From: Vulcanimicrobiota bacterium
Lineage (GTDB): Bacteria; Vulcanimicrobiota; Vulcanimicrobiia; Vulcanimicrobiales; Vulcanimicrobiaceae
Direction: 5' to 3'
Length of the DNA: 49,977 bases
NCBI GenBank assembly: GCA_019240755.1
Contig: JAFAXS010000123.1
Location: forward strand, 1-49,977
Part shown: positions 8,754 through 16,659 of the stretch, piece after piece
Layout of the letters: every line of letters begins with the position of its first letter
Position numbering within the stretch: the first letter of the stretch is position 1
Position numbers and translations under genes: made by a program
Notes under the pieces: model-generated
Databases searched by the model: none
Seen by the model: the letters and a program-made list of their open reading frames with translations, nothing else
What the model was told of the DNA's origin: nothing

Positions 8754-10118
8754 GTGACCGCTAAGCTTCTTCGTATATCGCTGGCTCTTGGCGCGTTGGC
8801 GCTGACGGCGTGCTCCTCTGCACGTTCGCTGCCGGCTGCGCCGGCGTTTGGGTCGTGGCCGGCGCGCGCCGACGCGGACGCCTCAGTCCACATCGGCAAG
8901 TACATCAAGCACGTCATCGTCATCATTCAGGAGAACCGGAGCTTCGAAAACTTTTTTGCCGGCTATCCCCGCGCCGACGCCCCGCTCTATGGATACGCGC
9001 TCAAAGGGCGCACGCGCATCCAGGTGCCCCTCCACGGCATCAGCTTCCGTGGCCCCGATTTGCGTCACGATTGGTATTCGGCGACCCACGACTGGGACAG
9101 CGGCAAGATGGACGGCTTCGACGAGTTCGGCAAGAACCCGCACAACGGGCCGCACCCGGCATATGCGTTCGTCCAACACGATCTGGTCGCGCCGTACTGG
9201 ACGATGGCCCAACAGTACGTCTTGGCCGATCGCATGTTCCCGACGGAGTTCGGCGGCAGCTTTACGGGACATCTGACGCTGATCGCCGGGACCGACAACC
9301 TCACTCCGGTGAAGGCCGAAGTGGATTTCCCCTCGGCGCTTCCCGACGACTGCGACTCGCCGCCCGGCACCATCAGCGGCGTGGTCGGCCTATCGCGCAA
9401 GCCGGTGTATGACGGGCCGTTTCCGTGTTTCGACCAGTTTAATACGATCGCAACGACGCTGGACGCGGCCAAAGTGCCGTGGAAAATTTACGCGACGCAC
9501 AAGCTCGATGCGGGGATGTGGGAGCCGTTCGAGGCGATCGAAGGCGTTCGTTACGGCCCGGACTGGAAGCACAGCATCATCGCGCCGCAGACGCGCATCC
9601 TGAGCGATCCCGCGGCCGGTAAGCTCGCGTCGGTGACCTGGGTGACGCCCAGCACGAAGGACTCGGATCATCCGGCATATTTTAGCGATCGCGGGCCTTC
9701 ATGGGTGGCATCGGTCGTCAACGCGATCGGCGAGAGCAAGTACTGGAAGAGCAGCGCCATCGTCGTCGTCTGGGACGACTGGGGCGGCTGGTACGACAAC
9801 GCTCCGCCCAAACAGCTCGACTTTCGCGGCCTGGGAATCCGTGTGCCCTGCCTCGTCATTTCGCCGTATGCTCGCAAGGGATACGTCTCGCATTACCGCT
9901 ATGAGTTTGGAACGATCCTGAATCTCATCGAGCAGGCGTTCAACCTGCCGCCGCTCGGCCCGGAGAAGGACGGCTATACCGACGTGCGCGCCGGCGGAAT
10001 GGACAAGGTCTTCGATTTCACAAAAGGTCCGCGGCCCTTCGTGCCGATTAAGGCGAAGTATCCCACGTCGGCGTTTCTGCACGAGCCGCCCTCGAACGAG
10101 CCCGTCGACACCCAATAG
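8754..10118 (+). CDS. Phosphoesterase family lipoprotein, copy 2
   Basis: A 454-residue paralog of the divergent neighbour. Signal GALALTACSS gives a lipid anchor. The family opening IKHVIVIIQENRSFENFF is followed by DSGKMDGFDEF, FPTEFGGSFTGHLTLIAG, WDDWGGWYDN and VPCLVISPYARKGYV. The GTG start at 8754 is preceded by GGAGGGA. Predicted to hydrolyse phosphate mono- or diesters at the cell surface. Its 3' end overlaps the convergent minus-strand gene by 145 bases. Confidence 0.88.
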   Translation: MTAKLLRISLALGALALTACSSARSLPAAPAFGSWPARADADASVHIGKYIKHVIVIIQENRSFENFFAGYPRADAPLYGYALKGRTRIQVPLHGISFRGPDLRHDWYSATHDWDSGKMDGFDEFGKNPHNGPHPAYAFVQHDLVAPYWTMAQQYVLADRMFPTEFGGSFTGHLTLIAGTDNLTPVKAEVDFPSALPDDCDSPPGTISGVVGLSRKPVYDGPFPCFDQFNTIATTLDAAKVPWKIYATHKLDAGMWEPFEAIEGVRYGPDWKHSIIAPQTRILSDPAAGKLASVTWVTPSTKDSDHPAYFSDRGPSWVASVVNAIGESKYWKSSAIVVVWDDWGGWYDNAPPKQLDFRGLGIRVPCLVISPYARKGYVSHYRYEFGTILNLIEQAFNLPPLGPEKDGYTDVRAGGMDKVFDFTKGPRPFVPIKAKYPTSAFLHEPPSNEPVDTQ

Positions 10119-10612
10119 GGCGAAGGCGACGGCGACGGCACGACAGGCACGGGTGAGGCCGGCGCCGGCGACGACGCTTGTGGGCTCGGGTGCGCCCAGG
10201 CGGGATTGGGTTTGACGGCAACGCCGCGATGCAGTTGATCGCGACTCCGCGCGGCGTACGGCGTTCTCGGGAAGTGCGACGTCACGTAGATCAGTATCGT
10301 TACCGCGCGGTCGCGGGCTTGGCTGCCCGGCAGCTCTTCGTAGAGGTGCGCCAAGGCATATCCGGTCGACGGCAGCCACGCATCTTTCGGATACTGTTGC
10401 GCCCATTGCCGAAACGCGTCGTCGGTGAGCAGCACCAGGTGCATCGTCTGATCCGGCAGCAGTTCGTGATTCTCGTAGCGCTTTTTTAGCTGCATCGTTT
10501 CATAACGAATGCGCAGCGCGCTCATCTTCAGCTTGCCGAAATAGCGGTCGCCCGGCGCGCTGGTCATCGCGGCCTGCGCCAACGTCAGGCCGAGCGCGAT
10601 GAGCGACCGCAT
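9974..10612 (-). CDS. Exported protein of unknown function with Pro/Ser-rich tail
   Basis: A 212-residue frame with an N-terminal signal (IALGLTLAQAAMTSA), then a charged helical region holding AHLYEELPGSQARDRAVTIL and SHFPRTPYAARSRD, which recalls tetratricopeptide or outer-membrane-assembly (BamD-like) helices. A Pro/Ser/Ala-rich tail follows. The last 48 codons run antisense through the 3' end of phosphoesterase copy 2, so the true end may be as shown or the gene may be altered there. It is 13 bases downstream of the small membrane protein gene, so probably one operon. Function unknown. Confidence 0.6.
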   Translation of the reverse strand: MRSLIALGLTLAQAAMTSAPGDRYFGKLKMSALRIRYETMQLKKRYENHELLPDQTMHLVLLTDDAFRQWAQQYPKDAWLPSTGYALAHLYEELPGSQARDRAVTILIYVTSHFPRTPYAARSRDQLHRGVAVKPNPAWAHPSPQASSPAPASPVPVVPSPSPSPYWVSTGSFEGGSCRNADVGYFALIGTKGRGPFVKSKTLSIPPARTSV

Positions 10613-10625
10613 CCGAGAGGGGGCC

Positions 10626-10880
10626 TTAGTGCGGCTGCGTGTTCGTCGTGGAGTTTGAGTTGGTCGTGCTGGATCCGCCGCTACTTGTGCCGCCGTTTCC
10701 GCTTCCCGACCCGGGCTGCGTAATCGTGGTCGTGCTGTTCGTCGTGGACGTCGTGTTCCACGGGTGCCAGTAGAAGAGCACGAACAGAATCGCCGCCACG
10801 ACGATGACGAGCCCTACGATCCACGCAACGGGGCTGGCCGCGCTGTCTTTATCTACGATGACGGTACGATCGTCTTGCAT
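10626..10880 (-). CDS. Small single-span membrane protein with Thr/Ser/Asn/Gly-rich tail
   Basis: An 84-residue protein: 18 charged residues, one strong membrane span (AWIVGLVIVVAAILFVLFYW), then a low-complexity tail of Thr, Ser, Asn and Gly. GGAGG lies 11 bases before the ATG at 10878-10880. The basic and acidic N-terminus would sit in the cytoplasm with the tail outside. No family recognised. Codon use matches the neighbours. Confidence 0.7.
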   Translation of the reverse strand: MQDDRTVIVDKDSAASPVAWIVGLVIVVAAILFVLFYWHPWNTTSTTNSTTTITQPGSGSGNGGTSSGGSSTTNSNSTTNTQPH

Positions 10881-10941
10881 GCGATGGGTTACCTCCGAGC
10901 CGATTCTTACCCAATCTGTGCGCCACGAATCGTCCAGGGAG

Positions 10942-10975
10942 GCGAAAGGGCCGCTCGGACGAGCGGCCCTTTCGC
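10942..10975 (-). terminator. Terminator hairpin after EXO-like copy 3
   Basis: A perfect 15-bp stem, GCGAAAGGGCCGCTC / GAGCGGCCCTTTCGC, with a 4-base loop, 37 bases downstream of the stop of the minus-strand gene ending at 11012. It shares 12-base arms with the hairpin at 1432-1464 behind copy 1. Confidence 0.65.
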
Positions 10976-10981
10976 TGATTT

Positions 10982-11002
10982 CCCCCTATATTGGGGGTTT
11001 TT
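10982..11002 (+). terminator. Second hairpin with T run between the two minus-strand genes
   Basis: CCCCC TATATT GGGGG is followed by TTTTT on the plus strand, and CTGATT/AATCAG flank it as an outer pair. On the plus strand it has the form of an intrinsic terminator, so it may block transcripts reading into the end of EXO-like copy 3. Confidence 0.5.
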
Positions 11003-11011
11003 AATCAGCCT

Positions 11012-11971
11012 TTAGGGATATGAGTGGACGCATGAGGAGCTGGCGTTGCTCCACATCGGCTGCGATGTGTACGATTTCGCTCCGAACGGATCGTTCTGAA
11101 TGTTGTACCACGCGCAGAGGTCGCCGATCTCGCCGTAGCTGCTGTTCCAGCCGCTGAACGGCACCGGATCGGTGATGGACTCGCCGAGCTCGTGACCCTC
11201 AACGATCGTCACGCCCTCATCCGTGCCCGTCTCGTCGCTCGGCGGTGCGATGATGTTCGAGCCGCAGTTTCCGGCGGCGTCGGGCATGTACGGCAGGTTC
11301 GTGTACGAGACGTACTTGCCGTTGTACGTCGTGGCGCTGTGATACGCGCACCATACGGATCCGAAGCCCGAGCTGCTGTGCTGTGTCGGCGTCGCGACGA
11401 CGTACGAGCCGCTGGGATCGTAGCCGAAGTGCGCCACGCCGTTCAGCGCTTCTTGCGCGACCTGCGAATCGGTCGGATGCGAGGGAACCGGGGTCGTATT
11501 GTCGGCCCATTCGCCGCCGTCTTGATTCGCCGGGTTCGTGATATTGATCGTGCTACCGCCCGACTTCATGTAATACTGGGTGTAGATATTGTCGTGGCCG
11601 CTGCCGCCGATGAAGCGGTCGTAGCGACGGAGCAATCTCTTTACTTTATCGGGATCGCCGCCGTTGGATCGCCATCCCCAAATGATCAGATAGACCTTCG
11701 GTGCTACGAGCACCGGGCCACCGCCGTACGACAGCGCTACCGCCTGTCGAACCTTGCTGGCGTTCTGGCGGGTCGGCATGTAGTGCGGTGTGTGATAGAG
11801 CACGCCGCCCGAGTAGACCCATTCTTTGCCGGCCGGCACCATGGCGCCGGCTTGTTGCTGCGTTGTGGCCGTTGCACCGAGCGGTGCTACGCCGCTGTTG
11901 GCCGCGCAGCCAACCATTGCGAGCGTCGCCGCACATCCTAAGATGCCGGCAAGGCGCGAGCGCTTATACAT
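11012..11971 (-). CDS. EXORDIUM/PHI-1-like secreted lipoprotein (copy 3)
   Basis: A 319-residue protein with signal RLAGILGCAATLAMVGC, mature SGVAPLG, then YGGGPVLVAPKVYLIIWG, and the late motif EGHELGESITDP, GW and GEIGDLCAW. It is the closest match to copy 1: same signal wording, same internal order (NITNPANQDGGEW versus TNPSNQYGGAW) and the same type of terminator. ATG 11971 is taken as the start; an in-frame TTG at 11977 lies closer to the GAGAGG ribosome site and is a real alternative. Function unknown. Confidence 0.75.
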   Translation of the reverse strand: MYKRSRLAGILGCAATLAMVGCAANSGVAPLGATATTQQQAGAMVPAGKEWVYSGGVLYHTPHYMPTRQNASKVRQAVALSYGGGPVLVAPKVYLIIWGWRSNGGDPDKVKRLLRRYDRFIGGSGHDNIYTQYYMKSGGSTINITNPANQDGGEWADNTTPVPSHPTDSQVAQEALNGVAHFGYDPSGSYVVATPTQHSSSGFGSVWCAYHSATTYNGKYVSYTNLPYMPDAAGNCGSNIIAPPSDETGTDEGVTIVEGHELGESITDPVPFSGWNSSYGEIGDLCAWYNIQNDPFGAKSYTSQPMWSNASSSCVHSYP

Positions 11972-12151
11972 ACGCAAGTAAACCTCTCGTAAAGGGAGTA
12001 GCTAGAGAGTACCTAGCAGGGAAAGTGCGAGCGTTCCGCGGCTTTGGGGCACTCCCCTGCCCCCTCAAAAACTGGGTGTGCCGAGCTGCCAGGGAGCAGC
12101 ACAAGCGAGCCGAGAAGCATCCGGCCTTCCCCTTTCTTCGGAGGCTCTGTT

Positions 12152-13141
12152 ATGGACACACGTATCTGGAGCCGAATACTCTCCGCCGGCGTGACGCTTG
12201 CTTTCATCGCCGGCTGTTCCGGGAATTCCGGCTCTTTGAATCCAAGCCAAGCCGCGGCACCCGCCGGAGGGTTCCGCATTCTCCCCGGGCCGCTCGTCAG
12301 CGGCCCCATACTCGTGCCGCTGGTCGCTCCTCGGCGCGCAGCGATTCGCCCGGCGCACACGCGGCGTCACGAGACCCTCTTCGTCGCCGACCTGTTCAAC
12401 AGCATCGTCGACATGTACGATCCGCGGACGCCCAATCCGACGCCGATCGGCTCGATCACCACGGGCATTAGCAGCCCGGCCGGCCTTGCCGTTCAAAAAG
12501 GCGGCACGCTCTACGTTTCAAACATCGGAAACAGTACGCTCACCGTTTATCCGAAGGGACAGACGTCGCCGAGCGTGACCATCACCAACGGCGTCAGCGG
12601 TCCCTATGGAATGGCGCTCGATTCCAAAGGCGACGTCTTCATCAGCAATCTGAACAACAACACCGTTGTCGGATATATGGCTGGGCAAACGTCGCCGTTT
12701 GAGTCAATCGACTTCAGTTCTCTGGGGCAGCCCGTCGGCGTCGCGGTCGACGCCAGCGATAACGTCTGGGTTGCCTGCGACTCGTCCAACGCGGTCTTCG
12801 AGATTCCCGCCGGCACGTCCACGCCGCAGAACGCCAACCTTACCGGACTGGCCGGCCCGATCGGGATCTCGTTCGGAAAGCAGGACGAGATGTATGTATC
12901 GAACTTCTCCGGTAACGTCGTCAACGTGTATGCCTATGGGACGACGACGCCCGCCCAAACGATTACCAGCGGAATGAATGGTCCGACGCTGAACGCAATC
13001 ACGTTCACCGGCGCATTCTTTCAATCGAATCAGTCCGTCAACGCCGAAGGCTACCACAGGAATCAAACTTCGCCGTTTTCGACGATCACCGGACTTGGCG
13101 ATCCGCTGGGTATCGCGGAAGCGCCCCCCGTTCGAAAGTAG
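12152..13141 (+). CDS. Beta-propeller lipoprotein (NHL-like)
   Basis: A 329-residue protein with signal TLAFIAGCSG and about six propeller repeats such as GTLYVSNIGNSTLTVYPKG and GDVFISNLNNNTVVGYMAG. The ATG at 12152 is preceded by GGAGG at seven bases; longer frames upstream lack a signal. Repeats resemble those of the protein at 40592 (GNLYVAN and the T-V-Y pattern) more than those at 1882. Lipid-anchored and probably surface-exposed; role unknown. Confidence 0.8.
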   Translation: MDTRIWSRILSAGVTLAFIAGCSGNSGSLNPSQAAAPAGGFRILPGPLVSGPILVPLVAPRRAAIRPAHTRRHETLFVADLFNSIVDMYDPRTPNPTPIGSITTGISSPAGLAVQKGGTLYVSNIGNSTLTVYPKGQTSPSVTITNGVSGPYGMALDSKGDVFISNLNNNTVVGYMAGQTSPFESIDFSSLGQPVGVAVDASDNVWVACDSSNAVFEIPAGTSTPQNANLTGLAGPIGISFGKQDEMYVSNFSGNVVNVYAYGTTTPAQTITSGMNGPTLNAITFTGAFFQSNQSVNAEGYHRNQTSPFSTITGLGDPLGIAEAPPVRK

Positions 13142-13161
13142 TCTCGAGTTAGAAGCAAACA

Positions 13162-13191
13162 AGAGCGCGCGGCGAGCACGCCGTGCGCTCT
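13162..13191 (+). terminator. Hairpin between the convergent propeller and vWD-like genes
   Basis: AGAGCGC-G-CGGC pairs with GCCG-T-GCGCTCT around a 6-base loop, 21 bases after the propeller stop and 14 bases before the minus-strand stop at 13205. It could serve both convergent genes. There is one internal mismatch. Confidence 0.5.
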
Positions 13192-13204
13192 CGTCTTGCG
13201 CGTT

Positions 13205-14107
13205 TCAAAGGCCTGGATACGATCCGATTGGTTTCGGTTCGAGCGGCGGCGTGCCGATCGGGACGCCGATCGGATTGCTTATCGGATTGTACGCGACGGG
13301 CGGGTCCACCGGGATCGGCTCGCCGCTGCCGTCGCGGCGACGCTCGTAGCCGTTGACCAGCGCGCCGCCGAGGTCAACGTTGTGCGCGCTCACGTCCACG
13401 TTAACGCCTCGCCCGTTCGCGGAAAGCGTCGTCTCGATAGAGCCGCCATCGCAGTTCCTCGCGAGAATCTGCAGCGAGCCGTTCTCTTCGCGCGTGACCG
13501 ATTCGCCGTCGCCGAGCTGTACCGTTTGCCCGCGCGCGATCGAGATGTCGCGCCCATAACTCGTGATCTGCGGCTGTCCTTGTCGGTCCAGACCGACGGT
13601 CGTCGCGCCGTCGTTCAGCGTTACGGTGGCGGTGCGATTCCACGTGACGCCCTTATCGTTCGGCGTCGTCGCTTGCGTGGAAATGCGAAAGCCGCCCTGG
13701 ATCGAGTTCGAGTTCAATAAATTCGGCTGCGAACCCATGTTGTTCCAGTGCGCACCTGAGAACGAAAGGTGAGGATCGCCTTCGCTGGAGCCCGTCGCGT
13801 TTTGAAAGTATTGTTGGCCTCCATAGGGTTGGCAGCCGAGGCCGTTTCCGGTCGAGCCGTTGCAGCCGTAGCCGACCAGCGACGACAGCATTTGCATCAG
13901 CTGTTGCAGCATGCCGAGCAGCGGCGCGAACATGGATTGCGACGGCGCGCCCGAGCCTTCGTTGAGCCATGGGGGGACGAAGCGCGTGACGTTGTCGCCG
14001 GCCGCCGGCGCCGGCCCGGCGGCATAGAGGCTGCCGTTGCCTCCGGCGTTCCCCACCGCGGGCGAAAGGCCCCCGGCGCCGGGCGTGTCGAGCGGTTGTA
14101 CGTACAT
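13205..14107 (-). CDS. von Willebrand factor D-like / DUF1521-like repeat protein
   Basis: A 300-residue protein. The N-terminal third is rich in Gly, Ala, Met and Gln (LLGMLQQLMQMLSSLVGYGC). The middle has SEGDPHLSFSGAHWNNMGSQ, the GDPHxxxF hallmark of the vWF type D fold, and then a run of beta-strand-like segments (GRDISIARGQTVQLGDGESV). The tail is rich in Pro and Ile (NPIGVPIGTPPLEP). No signal peptide is visible, so the export route, if any, is unclear. GAGGAGG precedes the ATG at 14105-14107. It is divergent from prfB. Relation to DUF1521 proteins, some of which are secreted rhizobial effectors, is a guess. Confidence 0.6.
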   Translation of the reverse strand: MYVQPLDTPGAGGLSPAVGNAGGNGSLYAAGPAPAAGDNVTRFVPPWLNEGSGAPSQSMFAPLLGMLQQLMQMLSSLVGYGCNGSTGNGLGCQPYGGQQYFQNATGSSEGDPHLSFSGAHWNNMGSQPNLLNSNSIQGGFRISTQATTPNDKGVTWNRTATVTLNDGATTVGLDRQGQPQITSYGRDISIARGQTVQLGDGESVTREENGSLQILARNCDGGSIETTLSANGRGVNVDVSAHNVDLGGALVNGYERRRDGSGEPIPVDPPVAYNPISNPIGVPIGTPPLEPKPIGSYPGL

Positions 14108-14204
14108 CACTGAAACCTCCTCTAGAAAAAGTTGTCCTTCGTTCACGACGCGCGTATCACGCGACAAGGGGAGAGCGCCGCGCGCAGACAACGAGGTGCC
14201 GAAC

Positions 14205-15309
14205 ATGAGCGACACGCAACTCACCAACATCGCGCGCCTCGAACAACGACTTGAGGCGCTCAAGGAGCGTCTTTGACGACGCTGCAAAACGCCGCAGAAT
14301 AGCGGAGCTCGACGAACGCTCGCGTTCGCAAGAGTTTTGGAGCGACGCGGAATCGGCCCAACGAGTCATGAAGGAGCTCGCCGAGCTGCGCGAAGAGAGC
14401 TCGGCCGTCGACCGCATTGCGGAACGACTGCGAGAGTCGCGCGAACTGCTCGGTCTCTTCGAGAACGATGCCGCCGCGGAATGGGAAGCGCAGCAGAACG
14501 TGGACGCGGCAGCCGGGGAGCTGGAGCGGCTCGAGATGGCCGCGAGCTTCAGCGGGGAGTTCGACAGTCACAACGCGATTCTCAGCGTCTTCGCGGGGGC
14601 CGGCGGCGTGGATGCGGCCGACTGGACCGGGATGCTGGCGCGCATGTACTTGCGCTGGGCCGAATCCAACGGGTTCGCGACGCAGATCGTGGACGAATCG
14701 CCCGCCGAAGAGGCCGGCCTGAAGTCGATCACGTTTTTCGTCCGGGGACGTAATGTGTACGGGATGCTCGAGAGCGAACGGGGCGTGCACCGCCTCGTGC
14801 GCCTGTCGCCCTTCGACGCGGCGCATCGCCGCCACACGTCGTTCGCCGCCGTGGATGTAATTCCGGAGGTTGATGCGCTCGAAAGCACCGAGGTCAACGT
14901 CAATCCCGACGACCTGCGGATCGAGACGTTCAAATCGGGTGGCGCGGGCGGTCAGTACGTGAACAAGACCGAGTCCGCAGTGCGCGTGATCCACGTGCCG
15001 ACCGGTATCGTCGTGGCGTCGCAACAGGAGCGTTCGCAGGCACAGAACCGCGAGGTGGCGCTCGGGATTTTGCGCGCGCGCCTCGTCGCTCGCGCGGCCG
15101 AAGAACGCGACCGCAAGTTGGCCGGACTTCGCGGGGAGCGCCAAGCGAACGAGTGGGGATCGCAGATACGGTCGTATGTCTTGCAACCGTACCAGCTGGT
15201 GAAAGATCACCGCACCGGGGTTGAAACCGGCAACGTCGAGGGCGTTCTCGACGGGGGAATCGATACGTTCATTTGGCCCTACCTGCAGCAGCGCCGCGCG
15301 CCCGCATAG
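14205..15309 (+). CDS. prfB: Peptide chain release factor 2 with programmed +1 frameshift
   Basis: RF2 ends translation at UGA and UAA. The first 23 codons (14205-14273) end in CTT, then an in-frame TGA (14274-14276) followed by C. Shifting by +1 gives GAC GAC GCT and an uninterrupted RF2 frame to 15309, total 367 residues. The slip site CTTTGAC is preceded three bases upstream by AAGGAG, as in the well-known autoregulatory prfB frameshift: when RF2 is scarce the ribosome pauses at UGA and slips. SPF (201-203) recognises the stop codon and GGQ (248-250) catalyses peptide release, both at the usual positions. The next gene starts three bases after the stop. Confidence 0.97.
14265..14277 (+). 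promoter_or_regulatory. prfB recoding site: internal Shine-Dalgarno, CUU UGA C slip
   Basis: AAGGAG, three bases, CTT, TGA, C: all elements of the bacterial RF2 frameshift cassette in the correct spacing. tRNA-Leu slips from CUU to UUU and reading continues at GAC. Confidence 0.95.
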
Positions 15310-15312
15310 CTA

Positions 15313-16656
15313 GTGCGCGATAGGGCGCTGTGGATCGGGTGCATCGCGTATGCCGCGCTCTTTACGGCGCTTGGAGCGCACAAGTATGCGGTGCACCGCA
15401 ACCTACTCGACTTCGGCATCTTCGCGCAGACGACGGCGAGCGCGTTCGGGTGCTTCTGCAACTCGATCGAAGGGAGTCACTGGGCGGTCCACTTCTCGCC
15501 GATTCTCTACGTTGTAGGAGCCGCCGCAGCGGTGGCGCACTCCCCCGTGACGTTGATCGCGGCACAAGCGGTCGCGGGCGCGCTGGTGGCGCCGCCGTTG
15601 TACGGCCTCGCGTTTCGCCGCAGCAATAGCGTTACGGTCGCTCGCGGAACCGCGCTCGTCGCATGGCTCTACCCGCCCCTCGCGGGACTAATCTTCGGCG
15701 ACTTTCACGAGAACGGGTTCGCGCCGGCCGCCGTCGCCTGGACGCTCTATGCGTTCGATGCCGGCCTCGCGGTCTGGACCCTGCTCGGGGCGCTCCTGAC
15801 GCTCTCTATTAAGGAAGATCAGGCGCTGTTCTTAACGGCCGGCGGGGCGCTCGGCGCGTGGGCGTGCCGCGGCACGCTGCGAGGACGCACGGCGGGCATC
15901 GTCGCGATCCTGAGCGCAGCGGTCGCGGTCATCTTCTTCGGGGTCGTGCAGCCGCACATGGCGGCCTCCGCGCACGTGGGGTGGCAGCCCGAACGCTTTT
16001 ATGCGTGGCAGGCGGCCGACGCGCGCGGCATCGTGGGCGACATCGCGGCGCGTCTGGGGTTCCTGCTGCTGATATTCGTCCCGCTCGTCTTCTTGCCGCT
16101 GCGATCCGGCTTCTTCATGTTGGCGCTGCTGCCGCTAAGCGAAGTGCTCCTATCGCGCATGCCGACCACTTACACGCTCGGCACGCACTACGCCGGCGCA
16201 TGGATCGGATACGTGCTCGTTGCCTACGCCGCCGCTGTTGGGCGCTTACAGCTGCCCAGCGCTCGACGTGTGCTTCTGTCGTGCATTGCCCTGTGCGCTC
16301 TCGAGTTCGCGGTAGCCGATCCGCTACATCCGCATCTGAATTTGCGCCCGACGCAACCGCGGGACACCGCGCTCGACCGTTTTCTGGCGCGACTCCCAGC
16401 CGGCGCGAGCGTCGCCGGTCAAGAAGAAGCGTACACGCATTTGGCGCTCGGCAACGCGAATGCGACGCTGCTGCCGGAGTTGCCGCAAACGCCCGTGAGC
16501 GCGTGCCTCGTCCTTGTGGACGCCGATTTTCCCGAATCGGCGCGGCTGCAAGAGTATGGCGCGACGTTAGCCGGCTTGATACGAACCGGCAGTTACGGTC
16601 TGGTCGTGCGGCAGGGACGCATCGCGCTCTATCGGGTGCGCGTGCCGTGTCGCTGA
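15313..16656 (+). CDS. DUF2079 multi-pass membrane protein
   Basis: A 447-residue protein with about nine to ten hydrophobic helices. It has HKYAVHRNLLDFGIFAQT, IEGSHWAVHFSPILYV, and a later FGDFHENGFAPAAVAW, the signature segments of DUF2079 proteins, which are distant relatives of GT-C glycosyltransferases. GTG 15313 lies three bases after the prfB stop, so it is likely co-transcribed. Function unknown; a sugar-lipid transfer role is a family-level guess. The gene is convergent with the glycosyltransferase on the minus strand. Confidence 0.85.
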   Translation: MRDRALWIGCIAYAALFTALGAHKYAVHRNLLDFGIFAQTTASAFGCFCNSIEGSHWAVHFSPILYVVGAAAAVAHSPVTLIAAQAVAGALVAPPLYGLAFRRSNSVTVARGTALVAWLYPPLAGLIFGDFHENGFAPAAVAWTLYAFDAGLAVWTLLGALLTLSIKEDQALFLTAGGALGAWACRGTLRGRTAGIVAILSAAVAVIFFGVVQPHMAASAHVGWQPERFYAWQAADARGIVGDIAARLGFLLLIFVPLVFLPLRSGFFMLALLPLSEVLLSRMPTTYTLGTHYAGAWIGYVLVAYAAAVGRLQLPSARRVLLSCIALCALEFAVADPLHPHLNLRPTQPRDTALDRFLARLPAGASVAGQEEAYTHLALGNANATLLPELPQTPVSACLVLVDADFPESARLQEYGATLAGLIRTGSYGLVVRQGRIALYRVRVPCR

Positions 16657-16659
16657 TCG

